Assembly: GCF_021390395.1 (NCBI RefSeq)
Contig: NZ_JAJUWT010000011.1
Location: 62,001-126,000, forward strand
DNA length: 64,000 nucleotides
Direction of reading: 5' to 3'
Origin: Saccharothrix sp. S26
Lineage (GTDB): Bacteria; Actinomycetota; Actinomycetes; Mycobacteriales; Pseudonocardiaceae
The notes under the pieces were generated by a model, which was given only the letters and a program-made list of their open reading frames with translations, searched no databases and was not told where the DNA came from. The stretch's first letter is position 1. Each line of letters opens with the position of its first letter. The translations under genes and the position numbers were made by a program. This document shows, piece after piece, positions 53,236 to 60,457 of the stretch.

Positions 53236-53895
53236 TCAATCCAACGCCATCGCCGAAGCCAAAAAAGTCCGAGGCGTCGTGCGGAAACGCAAAGCGAACT
53301 CCTCGGCCCACCGCACCAGCACGGTCTGCTCCCCGGGCCGTTCCGCGTCGTCCACCAGCACCGCCGCGCCCGGCGCGAGCACCCCGCGCAGCACGGGCAG
53401 CGCCGGGTACCGCGCGTCGCCCAGCAACGGCCCGTCGACCAACAGCAAGTCGACCAACCCGTACCGCTCGACGTACGCCGACACCTCGTCGTGCACGAGT
53501 TGCGGGTGGTACCACTGCGCGTTGCCCAAAGCCGCCGGGTGCGGGGTCAACGGCGCGTGCACCACCCTCGCCACGTGCCCGAGACCTTCCCGCCGCAGTT
53601 GGCTCGCCACGAACGCGGCCGTGCGCTCGTCGTGCTCGACCGACAGCAGGTGCCCGAACCCGCGCCGGGCCAGCAGCCGGGCCAGCACCACCGACGAAGC
53701 CCCGCACCCGCACTCGAGCAGCACGGTCCGCGAGCCGAGCAGCACCTCGTCGATCACGGCCGCCAGCGCGGCGGGGCGCAGCTCGTGCGCGGTGGTGGGC
53801 AGGTACTCCGACATCAGGGGTGCGAGGCGGTGCAGGGCGGCGAGGTCGGCGAGCTCCCGTGACAGCAGGTCGTCCACCCAGCCCCCCGGTCTCAC
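53236..53895 (-). CDS. SAM-dependent methyltransferase-like protein
   Basis: 219 residues with a class I fold: TVLLECGCGASSVVLARLLA (motif I), HLLSVEHDERTAAFVASQL, YGLVDLLLVDGPLLGDARY and PGAAVLVDDAERPGEQ. The general shape recalls TylF/O-methyltransferase-like proteins. GTG 53895 overlaps the stop of the class V aminotransferase homologue as GTGA, so the two are coupled and probably act together. Substrate unknown. Confidence 0.75.
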   Translation of the reverse strand: MRPGGWVDDLLSRELADLAALHRLAPLMSEYLPTTAHELRPAALAAVIDEVLLGSRTVLLECGCGASSVVLARLLARRGFGHLLSVEHDERTAAFVASQLRREGLGHVARVVHAPLTPHPAALGNAQWYHPQLVHDEVSAYVERYGLVDLLLVDGPLLGDARYPALPVLRGVLAPGAAVLVDDAERPGEQTVLVRWAEEFALRFRTTPRTFLASAMALD

Positions 53896-55091
53896 GCCAG
53901 CTCGGCGACCGCCCGCACGAGCTCGTCCACTTCCGCCGCGTTCGTGTAGTGCGCCAGGCCGACGCGGATCGCCCCGCCGACCTCGCCCACGCCCAGCACC
54001 GAGAACACGCCGTGCTGCCCCGAGTCGGCGAACGCGCACACGCCGCGCTCGGAGAGGTGCTCGACGCCGTCGGTCGCCTTCACGCCGGCCACCGTGAACG
54101 CCAGTGCCGGCACCCGGCGCATGGCGTCGCCGATCACCATGACGTGACGGAGCGATCGCAGTTCGTTGATGAGATTAGCCAGAAGTCCCGCCTGGTACGC
54201 CTTCACCGAACCCAACGAGGTGAGCACGCGCTCGCGGCGCGGGCCCACGGCGGCGTCGTCCAGACCGGCCAGGTACTCGACCGATGCCACCAGGCCGGCC
54301 AGCAGCGGGTAGGCGTGGGGGCCGAGTTCCAGGCGTTCGGGACCCCGCGCGCCGGGCTCGACGGCCACCGACGGCAGCAGGTCGAGCATCGACGGGTCGC
54401 GGAACACCAGGGCGCCGACCGGCGGCCCGCCCCAGTTGTTCGCCGACACGGCCACCACGTCGGCGTCCATCGACGTGATGTCGAGCGGCACGAACGGCGC
54501 GGCGGAGGAGGCGTCCACCACGACCAGCGCGTCCGTGCGACGCGCGACCTCGGCGATCTTGCGCAGGTCCGGGCGGGTGCCGACGGAGCCGGACGCGGCC
54601 GTCACCGCGACCAGCTTGCACTTGGGCGTGACCAGCTCGTCGTACTGCCAGGCGGGCAGCTCGCACGTCTCGATGTCGACCTCGGCCCACCGCACCACGC
54701 TGCCGGTGCGCTGCGCGGCCCGCTGCCACGGCGCGATGTTGCCGGGGTGGTCCAGCCGCGACACCACGACCTCGTCGCCGAGGAACCAGCCCTCCGACAG
54801 CGCGTCGGCCAGCCGTTGCAGCAGCACCGCGGAGCTCGGGCCGAGCACGACGCCCGCCGGGTCGGCGCCGACGAGGTCGGCCACCGCCCGCCTGGCCGCG
54901 TCGACGATGGCCTCGGCGCGTTGCGAAGCGGGGAATATGCCACCCGGCCCGGAGACGGGTGCGCGCAGCGCGGTGGAGACGGCCGTGGCCACCTGTTCGG
55001 GTACTTGCATCCCCGCAGGAGCGTCCAGATGAACCCAGCCGTCGCCGAGCGCGGGGAACAGCCCACGGACCCGGGCGACGTCGAACGCCAT
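53892..55091 (-). CDS. Cysteine-desulfurase-like class V aminotransferase homologue lacking the PLP lysine
   Basis: 399 residues, fold type I. Recognisable are FPASQRAEAIVDAARRAVAD, LDHPGNIAPW, VDASSAAPFVPLDI with the PLP Asp, and a C-terminal small domain. The position of the PLP Lys (usually S-x-[HY]-K-x-x-GP) reads S216-A-N-N219-W-G-G-P, with Asn for Lys. It most resembles the VC1184-type desulfurase-like group. Without Lys it cannot form the usual internal aldimine, so it may bind PLP non-covalently or be a pseudoenzyme. ATG 55091. Confidence 0.75.
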   Translation of the reverse strand: MAFDVARVRGLFPALGDGWVHLDAPAGMQVPEQVATAVSTALRAPVSGPGGIFPASQRAEAIVDAARRAVADLVGADPAGVVLGPSSAVLLQRLADALSEGWFLGDEVVVSRLDHPGNIAPWQRAAQRTGSVVRWAEVDIETCELPAWQYDELVTPKCKLVAVTAASGSVGTRPDLRKIAEVARRTDALVVVDASSAAPFVPLDITSMDADVVAVSANNWGGPPVGALVFRDPSMLDLLPSVAVEPGARGPERLELGPHAYPLLAGLVASVEYLAGLDDAAVGPRRERVLTSLGSVKAYQAGLLANLINELRSLRHVMVIGDAMRRVPALAFTVAGVKATDGVEHLSERGVCAFADSGQHGVFSVLGVGEVGGAIRVGLAHYTNAAEVDELVRAVAELA

Positions 55092-55204
55092 GCCGCACAC
55101 CGTACGGAGGACGTCGGCAGGAGCGACAGCAGGGGCGGCGGGTTTGCCACCCGATCCGTGACCCGGTTCGGCGTGCGACACCCGATCGGGCCAGGATGGG
55201 ACGC

Positions 55205-55756
55205 ATGAGCGAGGCACACCGAGGTGATCAGGTGGAGAACGAGCGGCACGTGGTCGTGGTCGGCCCGGACGGCTCCCCGGTGGGGGCGGCGCGGCTGCCG
55301 TCCGGCGAGGAGGCGGGCGGCCAGGACGTGACCGACCTGGTCGAGCAGCCGGCGAAGGTCATGCGCATCGGCACGATGATCAAGCAGCTGTTGGAGGAGG
55401 TGCGCGCGGCACCGTTGGACGAGGCCAGCCGCAACCGGCTCAAGGAGATCCACAAGCGGTCCATCGACGAGCTGGAGGACGGCCTGGCGCCGGAGCTGCG
55501 CGAGGAGCTGGAGCGGCTTTCCCTGCCGTTCACCGAGGAGGGCACCCCGTCCGACGCGGAGCTGCGGATCGCCCAGGCACAGCTGGTCGGCTGGCTGGAG
55601 GGGCTGTTCCACGGCATCCAGACGGCCCTGTTCGCCCAGCAGATGGCGGCACGCGTGCAGTTGGAGCAGATGCGCGGCCGCGCCCTGCCCGCCGGGTCCG
55701 GGCACGCCGACGGCGAGGGCGGTCCGCACATCCGGGGCACGGGTCAGTACTTGTAG
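55205..55756 (+). CDS. bpa: Bacterial proteasome activator
   Basis: 183 residues, Rv3780-like: disordered N-terminus, a four-helix bundle (VMRIGTMIKQLLEEVRAAPL, LRIAQAQLVGWLEGLFHGIQ, LFAQQMAARVQLEQMRGR) and the C-terminal GQYL tail that docks into the 20S proteasome alpha ring. Bpa forms a dodecameric ring and stimulates ATP-independent degradation. This implies the organism has a 20S proteasome. ATG 55205. Same gene neighbourhood (next to the galactan exporter) as in mycobacteria. Confidence 0.93.
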   Translation: MSEAHRGDQVENERHVVVVGPDGSPVGAARLPSGEEAGGQDVTDLVEQPAKVMRIGTMIKQLLEEVRAAPLDEASRNRLKEIHKRSIDELEDGLAPELREELERLSLPFTEEGTPSDAELRIAQAQLVGWLEGLFHGIQTALFAQQMAARVQLEQMRGRALPAGSGHADGEGGPHIRGTGQYL

Positions 55757-55863
55757 CGTTCCCGTACTTGTAACGTTCCGGTGCGGTGGTGAGGTCGCGG
55801 GCTGGACAAGGGGCGCCGCGTTGCCCGACTGTGTTCACCGCCACACCGCGAGAGGAGCGCCAG

Positions 55864-56715
55864 GTGCTCGACAAAGTCCGGCACAGCCCGTTCGTCGACG
55901 AGGTCCGCAAGCGCGTGCGCGGCAAGATCTTCCGGGTCATCGACGACGTGGTGCGCCCCTACCACCACGAGCAGGTCGAGCGGATCGCGCGACTGCAGCG
56001 CGAGGTGGAGGAGCTGCGCAGGCAGGCCGACCGGGCGGTCGACGCCACGATCCAGTACGAGGTCCGGGCCCGCCGCGACCTGGTGTTCGCGGGTGAGCAG
56101 GAGGCGGCCAGGCAGAGCGCCGCGTTCATCCGCGAGCACCTGCCGACCGCGCCGCACTTCGGCCACCCCCACGCGACGCTGGAGCACGCGCTGGGCCTGG
56201 TCGAGGCCGAGGGCATGGCGCTGGAGTTCGGCGTCTACACCGGCGGCACGCTCAAGCTGATCGCCACCGCGTTCGCCGGCCGTGACGTGTACGGGTTCGA
56301 CTCGTTCGAGGGCCTGCCCGAGGACTGGCGCAACGGCTTCCCGGCCGGCCTGTTCGGCATGGACGGGCTGCCGGACGTCGACGGCGCGGAGCTGGTCGTG
56401 GGCTGGTTCGACGACACGCTGCCCGGCTTCCTCGACGCCCACCCCGGCCCGGTGTCGTTCCTGCACGTCGACTGCGACCTGTACTCGTCCACCAAGACCG
56501 TGCTGGACCTCGTGGGCCCGCGGCTGGTGCCGGGCAGCGTGATCGTCTTCGACGAGTACTTCAACTACCCCGGCTGGCAGGACCACGAGCACAAGGCGTG
56601 GACGGAGTACGTCGCCCGCACGGGGATCGAGTTCGACTACCGCGGGTACACGTACGACCACGAGCAGGTGATCATGAAGGTGACCGGCGTGCCGGAGGCC
56701 CCGCGGCAGAGGTGA
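55864..56715 (+). CDS. TylF/MycF-like sugar O-methyltransferase with coiled coil
   Basis: 283 residues: an N-terminal part with a coiled-coil segment (HEQVERIARLQREVEELRRQ), then the class I metal-dependent methyltransferase: MALEFGVYTGGTLKLIATAF, VYGFDSFEGLPEDWR, FLHVDCDLYSSTKTVLDL and SVIVFDEYFNYPGWQDHE with metal-binding Asp residues. MycF/TylF enzymes methylate sugar hydroxyls. GTG 55864 has AGGAG six bases upstream. It lies directly before the galactan exporter genes, so the glycan is a likely substrate. Confidence 0.82.
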   Translation: MLDKVRHSPFVDEVRKRVRGKIFRVIDDVVRPYHHEQVERIARLQREVEELRRQADRAVDATIQYEVRARRDLVFAGEQEAARQSAAFIREHLPTAPHFGHPHATLEHALGLVEAEGMALEFGVYTGGTLKLIATAFAGRDVYGFDSFEGLPEDWRNGFPAGLFGMDGLPDVDGAELVVGWFDDTLPGFLDAHPGPVSFLHVDCDLYSSTKTVLDLVGPRLVPGSVIVFDEYFNYPGWQDHEHKAWTEYVARTGIEFDYRGYTYDHEQVIMKVTGVPEAPRQR

Positions 56716-56774
56716 CCGCACCGTGACAGCCCGGCGACGAGGGCGCCACCCCGTCGCCGGTAGTCTCACCCCTC

Positions 56775-57695
56775 GTGCAACCCACGAGTACGGTCGAGCG
56801 ACCACCCGCTCCCCTCGCACCCAACTCGCGCACGTTCGCGCGCGCGTACGGCGACGTGCGCGACGCCTGGCGACTGCGGGAGCTGTGGGGTCACCTCGGG
56901 TGGCAGGACATCAAGCAGCGGTACCGCCGGTCGGTCATCGGACCGCTGTGGATCACGATCTCCATGGGCACCACGGCGCTCGCGCTCGGCCTGCTCTACT
57001 CGCAGCTGTTCAAGCAGGAGCTGGGCACGTTCCTGCCGTACGTGACGGCCGGGTTCATCATCTGGAACTTCATCCTCGGCGTGGTCACCGAGGGCACCGA
57101 GGTCTTCATCTCCAACGAGGGCCTGATCAAGCACCTGCCCGCGCCCATCACGGTGCACGTGCTGCGCATGGTGTGGCGCCAGACGCTGTTTCTGGCCCAC
57201 AACATGGTCGTGTACGTGGTCGTGGTCGCGATCTACTTCCCGTCGCTGGTCGGCGAGTACAAGATGGCGGGCGACGACACCGTGCAGCCCGGCCTGTCCT
57301 GGGGCGTGCTCATGGCGATCCCGGCGCTGGTGCTGGTGGTCGTGAACGCGGTGTGGGTGGCGCTGCTGTTCGGCATCATCAGCACCCGCTTCCGCGACAT
57401 CCCGCCGGTGATCAACAGCTTCATCAACCTGGTGTTCTTCATGACGCCGATCGTGTGGCACGTGGGCGTGCTCAACAAGGTCACCGGGGGCACCGGGGGC
57501 GGTGGCGACTGGCGCATCCTGATCGCCGAGCTGAACCCGGTCTACCACTACGTGGAGATCTTCCGCGCGCCCCTGCTGGGCCACACGCAGGACTGGCACC
57601 ACTGGGCGGTGGTCGGCGGGCTGACCGTCGTCGGGTGGACACTGGCGCTGATCGCGATGCGGAACTACCGTGCCCGCGTCTCCTACTGGGTCTGA
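56775..57695 (+). CDS. wzm: Polysaccharide ABC exporter permease (Wzm/Rv3783-like)
   Basis: 306 residues, ABC-2 type permease with about six helices. The amphipathic N-terminal segment LRELWGHLGWQDIKQRYRRS is the coupling helix typical of polysaccharide exporters; VINSFINLVFFMTPIVWHV is in the conserved C-terminal part. It pairs with the downstream ATPase to flip lipid-linked galactan across the membrane. GTG 56775. Confidence 0.92.
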   Translation: MQPTSTVERPPAPLAPNSRTFARAYGDVRDAWRLRELWGHLGWQDIKQRYRRSVIGPLWITISMGTTALALGLLYSQLFKQELGTFLPYVTAGFIIWNFILGVVTEGTEVFISNEGLIKHLPAPITVHVLRMVWRQTLFLAHNMVVYVVVVAIYFPSLVGEYKMAGDDTVQPGLSWGVLMAIPALVLVVVNAVWVALLFGIISTRFRDIPPVINSFINLVFFMTPIVWHVGVLNKVTGGTGGGGDWRILIAELNPVYHYVEIFRAPLLGHTQDWHHWAVVGGLTVVGWTLALIAMRNYRARVSYWV

Positions 57696-57713
57696 GTGAG
57701 GCCGCAACACATC

Positions 57714-58529
57714 ATGGTCAGCATCGACGTCTGGAACGCCTCGGTCGACTTCCCGATCTTCGACGCCAAGTCGAGGTCGCTGAAGAAGCTCGCGCTGGGC
57801 AAGGTCGGCGGCAAGATCGGCGCGGAGGGACGCGTCCCGATCATCGAGGCCCTGCACGACATCAACATCTCGCTCAAGCACGGTGACCGGGTCGGCCTCG
57901 TCGGCCACAACGGCGCCGGCAAGTCCACGCTGCTGCGGCTGCTCGCGGGCATCTACGAGCCCACGCGGGGCAGCTCGCGCATCGTCGGCAAGGTCGCGCC
58001 GGTGTTCGACCTCGGCGTCGGCATGGACCCGGAGATCTCCGGGTACGAGAACATCATGATCCGCGGGTTGTTCCTCGGCATGAGCCGCAAGGAGATGGAG
58101 AAGCGGGTCGACGACATCGCCGAGTTCACCGAGCTGGGCGACTACCTGTCGATGCCGCTGCGCACCTACTCCACCGGCATGCGCGTGCGCCTGGCGCTCG
58201 GCGTGGTGACCTCGATCGACCCCGAGATCCTGCTGCTGGACGAGGGCATCGGCGCGGTCGACGCGGCGTTCCTGGCCAAGGCGCGCGACCGGCTCAACGA
58301 CCTCGTCAAGCGGTCGGGCATGCTGGTGTTCGCCTCCCACTCCGACGACTTCCTGGTCGAGCTGTGCAACACGGCCATCTGGATGGACGAGGGGCACGTC
58401 AAGATGCACGGCTCGCTGCGCGAGGTGGTCACGGCCTACAAGGGCCGCGACCCCTACGAGCACCTGAGCGAGGAGACGCTGGAGCGGATCGGTCAGCCGA
58501 CGGTGCTGAGCGGGAACGGTGGCGAGTAG
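57714..58529 (+). CDS. wzt: Polysaccharide ABC exporter ATPase (Wzt/Rv3781-like)
   Basis: 271 residues: Walker A GHNGAGKST, signature YSTGMRVRLALG, Walker B EILLLDEGIGAVD, switch ASHSDD. The start WNASVDFPIFDAKSRSLKK is the same as in the galactan exporter ATPase of mycobacteria, and MDPEISGYENI is also characteristic. It lacks the extra C-terminal carbohydrate-binding domain of O-antigen Wzt. ATG 57714 is preferred on homology; GTG 57696 directly after the wzm stop is possible. Confidence 0.92.
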   Translation: MVSIDVWNASVDFPIFDAKSRSLKKLALGKVGGKIGAEGRVPIIEALHDINISLKHGDRVGLVGHNGAGKSTLLRLLAGIYEPTRGSSRIVGKVAPVFDLGVGMDPEISGYENIMIRGLFLGMSRKEMEKRVDDIAEFTELGDYLSMPLRTYSTGMRVRLALGVVTSIDPEILLLDEGIGAVDAAFLAKARDRLNDLVKRSGMLVFASHSDDFLVELCNTAIWMDEGHVKMHGSLREVVTAYKGRDPYEHLSEETLERIGQPTVLSGNGGE

Positions 58530-59435
58530 GTGACCGTCGTGGGCGCACTGCCGCAGGGCTCCGTGGTCGGTGTCGTGGTGACGCGGCACCGGCGCGAGCT
58601 GCTGGCCGACTCGTTGAAGGTGCTGGCCTCGCAGACCCGGCCGCTCGACCACCTGGTCGTCGTGGACAACGGGCCCGACCAGCCGGTGGACGACCTGGTC
58701 GCGCAGTGCCCGATCCCGACCACGTACCTCGCCTCGCACCGCAACCTCGGCGGCGCGGGCGGGTTCGCGCTCGGCATGTTGCACGCGTTGTCACTGGGTG
58801 CCGACTGGCTGTGGTTGGCCGACGACGACGGCCGGCCCGCCGACGAGACCGTGCTCGCCGTGCTGCTGGAGGAGGCGCAGCGGCGCAACCTGGCCGCGGT
58901 CTCGCCGGTGGTGGCGAACATCGAGCGGCCGGACAAGCTGGCGTTCCCGCTGCGGCGCGGGCTGACGTGGAAGCGGAACGCGGCCGAGCTGGGCACGGAC
59001 TTCCTGCCGGGCATCGCGTCGCTGTTCAACGGCGCGCTGTTCAAGGCGTCCACGGTGGACGTCATCGGCGTGCCGGACTACCGGCTGTTCTTCCGCGGCG
59101 ACGAGGTGGAGATCCACCGGCGGCTGGTGCGCACCGGCCTGCCGTTCGGCACGTCGCTGAAGGTCGCCTACCTGCACCCGGACGGGTCGGACGAGTTCAA
59201 GCCGATGCTCGGCGGCCGGTTCCACGCGCAGGACCCGGAGAACGCGGTCAAGCGCTACTACACCTACCGCAACCGCGGGTACCTGCTGTCCCAGCCGGGC
59301 ATGCGCAAGCTGGGCCTGCTGGAGGCGTTCCGGTTCGGGCTGTACTTCATCGGCGTGCGACGCGACCCGAAGGCGTTCCTGGAGTGGCTGAAGCTCGTGC
59401 GCCTGGGCCAACGGGAACGCTTCTTCCGCAAGTGA
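58530..59435 (+). CDS. glfT1: Galactofuranosyltransferase GlfT1
   Basis: 301 residues, GT2 fold: VTRHRRELLADSLKVLASQT, HRNLGGAGGFALGM, WLWLADDDGRP with the DDD nucleotide-sugar/metal motif, and FFRGDEVEIHRRL. GlfT1 (Rv3782) adds the first galactofuranose residues to the decaprenyl-diphosphate GlcNAc-Rha linker. GTG 58530 follows the wzt stop without a gap, so wzm-wzt-glfT1 form an operon. Confidence 0.9.
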   Translation: MTVVGALPQGSVVGVVVTRHRRELLADSLKVLASQTRPLDHLVVVDNGPDQPVDDLVAQCPIPTTYLASHRNLGGAGGFALGMLHALSLGADWLWLADDDGRPADETVLAVLLEEAQRRNLAAVSPVVANIERPDKLAFPLRRGLTWKRNAAELGTDFLPGIASLFNGALFKASTVDVIGVPDYRLFFRGDEVEIHRRLVRTGLPFGTSLKVAYLHPDGSDEFKPMLGGRFHAQDPENAVKRYYTYRNRGYLLSQPGMRKLGLLEAFRFGLYFIGVRRDPKAFLEWLKLVRLGQRERFFRK

Positions 59436-59519
59436 GCGGCCGCCGTTCAGCTTGACGCGGAATCGCTGACGGCGAACCCGTCTTGCCTGGTCACGCGCCT
59501 GGCTGGTGGGCTGTGCGCC

Positions 59520-59732
59520 ATGACTTCTGAAGCGCGTAAGACGACCCTGGTGCTACACCTGGCCGCCAACCCTAACCCGATCTCCATCCGGGTCTCCCAG
59601 GAGACCGCCGACGACCTCGGCCCACGCCTGATCCAGGTCGTGCGCAACGGCCACACGCAAGCCATCGCGACCGCCGACGGCAAGGACTTCGTGGTCAACT
59701 TCAGCCACGTCGTGGCCGCGCACTTCGCCTGA
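59520..59732 (+). CDS. Small hypothetical protein
   Basis: 70 residues (MTSEARKTTLVLHLAANPNP ... NFSHVVAAHFA), without signal peptide or membrane segment, compact alpha/beta in appearance. No family recognised. ATG 59520 has no clear ribosome-binding site. It sits between glfT1 and the toxin-antitoxin-like pair. Confidence 0.55.
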   Translation: MTSEARKTTLVLHLAANPNPISIRVSQETADDLGPRLIQVVRNGHTQAIATADGKDFVVNFSHVVAAHFA

Positions 59733-59767
59733 GCGCGCGGCCGGCGCGGTCAAGGCCGAGCCCCGCC

Positions 59768-59804
59768 TTGACGAGCAAAATTTTGTGGCACAAAATAGCC
59801 GAGG
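59768..59804 (+). promoter_or_regulatory. Promoter and operator of the toxin-antitoxin-like pair
   Basis: TTGACG (59768-59773), 17-bp spacer and CAAAAT (59791-59796) form a promoter. ATTTTGTG-G-CACAAAAT (59780-59796) is a perfect 8-bp inverted repeat overlapping the -10 box, and would be blocked by the ribbon-helix-helix antitoxin. The transcript should begin about at GTG 59804, which suggests a leaderless message. Confidence 0.65.
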
Positions 59805-60043
59805 TGCGCCTCAGGTTCAGCCAGTCCGCCCGCAAGCACCGCATCGGACGAGCGCACGCGCTGCATGTGATCAACAACTACCCTCCGACCGCCCTCCCCG
59901 TCGATGACAACGAAGATCCGAAGCTCTTCTGGACAGGGGAGGACGACCGAGGCGTGGGACTCGAGATCGTGGGAGTCGAACTCGAGGCCGATGATGTGCT
60001 CCTCATCATCCACGTGATGCCCACCCACTACCGAGATCGCTAA
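59804..60043 (+). CDS. Toxin-like small protein of a toxin-antitoxin-like pair
   Basis: 79 residues from GTG 59804 (VRLRFSQSARKHRIGRAHAL ...), ending LLIIHVMPTHYRDR. The plan of a basic helical start, EDDRGVGLEIVGVEL and IHVMPTHYR is found in BrnT-like and related small toxins of actinobacteria; ribonuclease action is assumed for that group. Reading from TTG 59768 would put the promoter and operator inside the gene, so the downstream GTG is preferred. The antitoxin-like gene follows after 33 bp. Confidence 0.65.
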   Translation: MRLRFSQSARKHRIGRAHALHVINNYPPTALPVDDNEDPKLFWTGEDDRGVGLEIVGVELEADDVLLIIHVMPTHYRDR

Positions 60044-60076
60044 CGCCGACCACGCACCGCACCGGAGGTGATCATC

Positions 60077-60376
60077 ATGGTTCGCGAGTACAAGTTCGAT
60101 GCTGATCAGGTGGAGGACGTCGACCTGGACGAGGAAGTCGTGCTCGACAGCAAGGGGCGTCGCATCACCGAAGCACGTGCCGAGGAGATGGCGCAGGAGG
60201 CCCTTGCCCGGGTCGGCCGCCCCTCGCTGTCGTCAGGCGGCAGCACGTCGCCTGAACTCAAGGCACGCGTACCCGCTCAGCTGAAGGAACGGGTCGAGCA
60301 GTTGGCGAAGGATCGTCAGACCACCACGTCCACGGTGATCCGCGAGGCATTGGAGGAGTACCTCGCTCATCACTGA
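60077..60376 (+). CDS. Ribbon-helix-helix antitoxin-like protein
   Basis: 99 residues: an acidic N-terminal half (EDVDLDEEVVLDSKGRR) and a C-terminal ribbon-helix-helix domain (LKARVPAQLKERVEQLAKDR, TTTSTVIREALEEYLAHH). ATG 60077 has GGAGG eight bases upstream. In such pairs the RHH part dimerises on the operator and the acidic part neutralises the toxin. The toxin-first order is like brnTA. Confidence 0.75.
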   Translation: MVREYKFDADQVEDVDLDEEVVLDSKGRRITEARAEEMAQEALARVGRPSLSSGGSTSPELKARVPAQLKERVEQLAKDRQTTTSTVIREALEEYLAHH

Positions 60377-60457
60377 CCGTGGTGGACGGATCGACCAGTG
60401 CAACGCTGCCACCGGCTCGGATGCCTGAGGGTGAGGGGTCGAACCGCCGCCTGAAGG

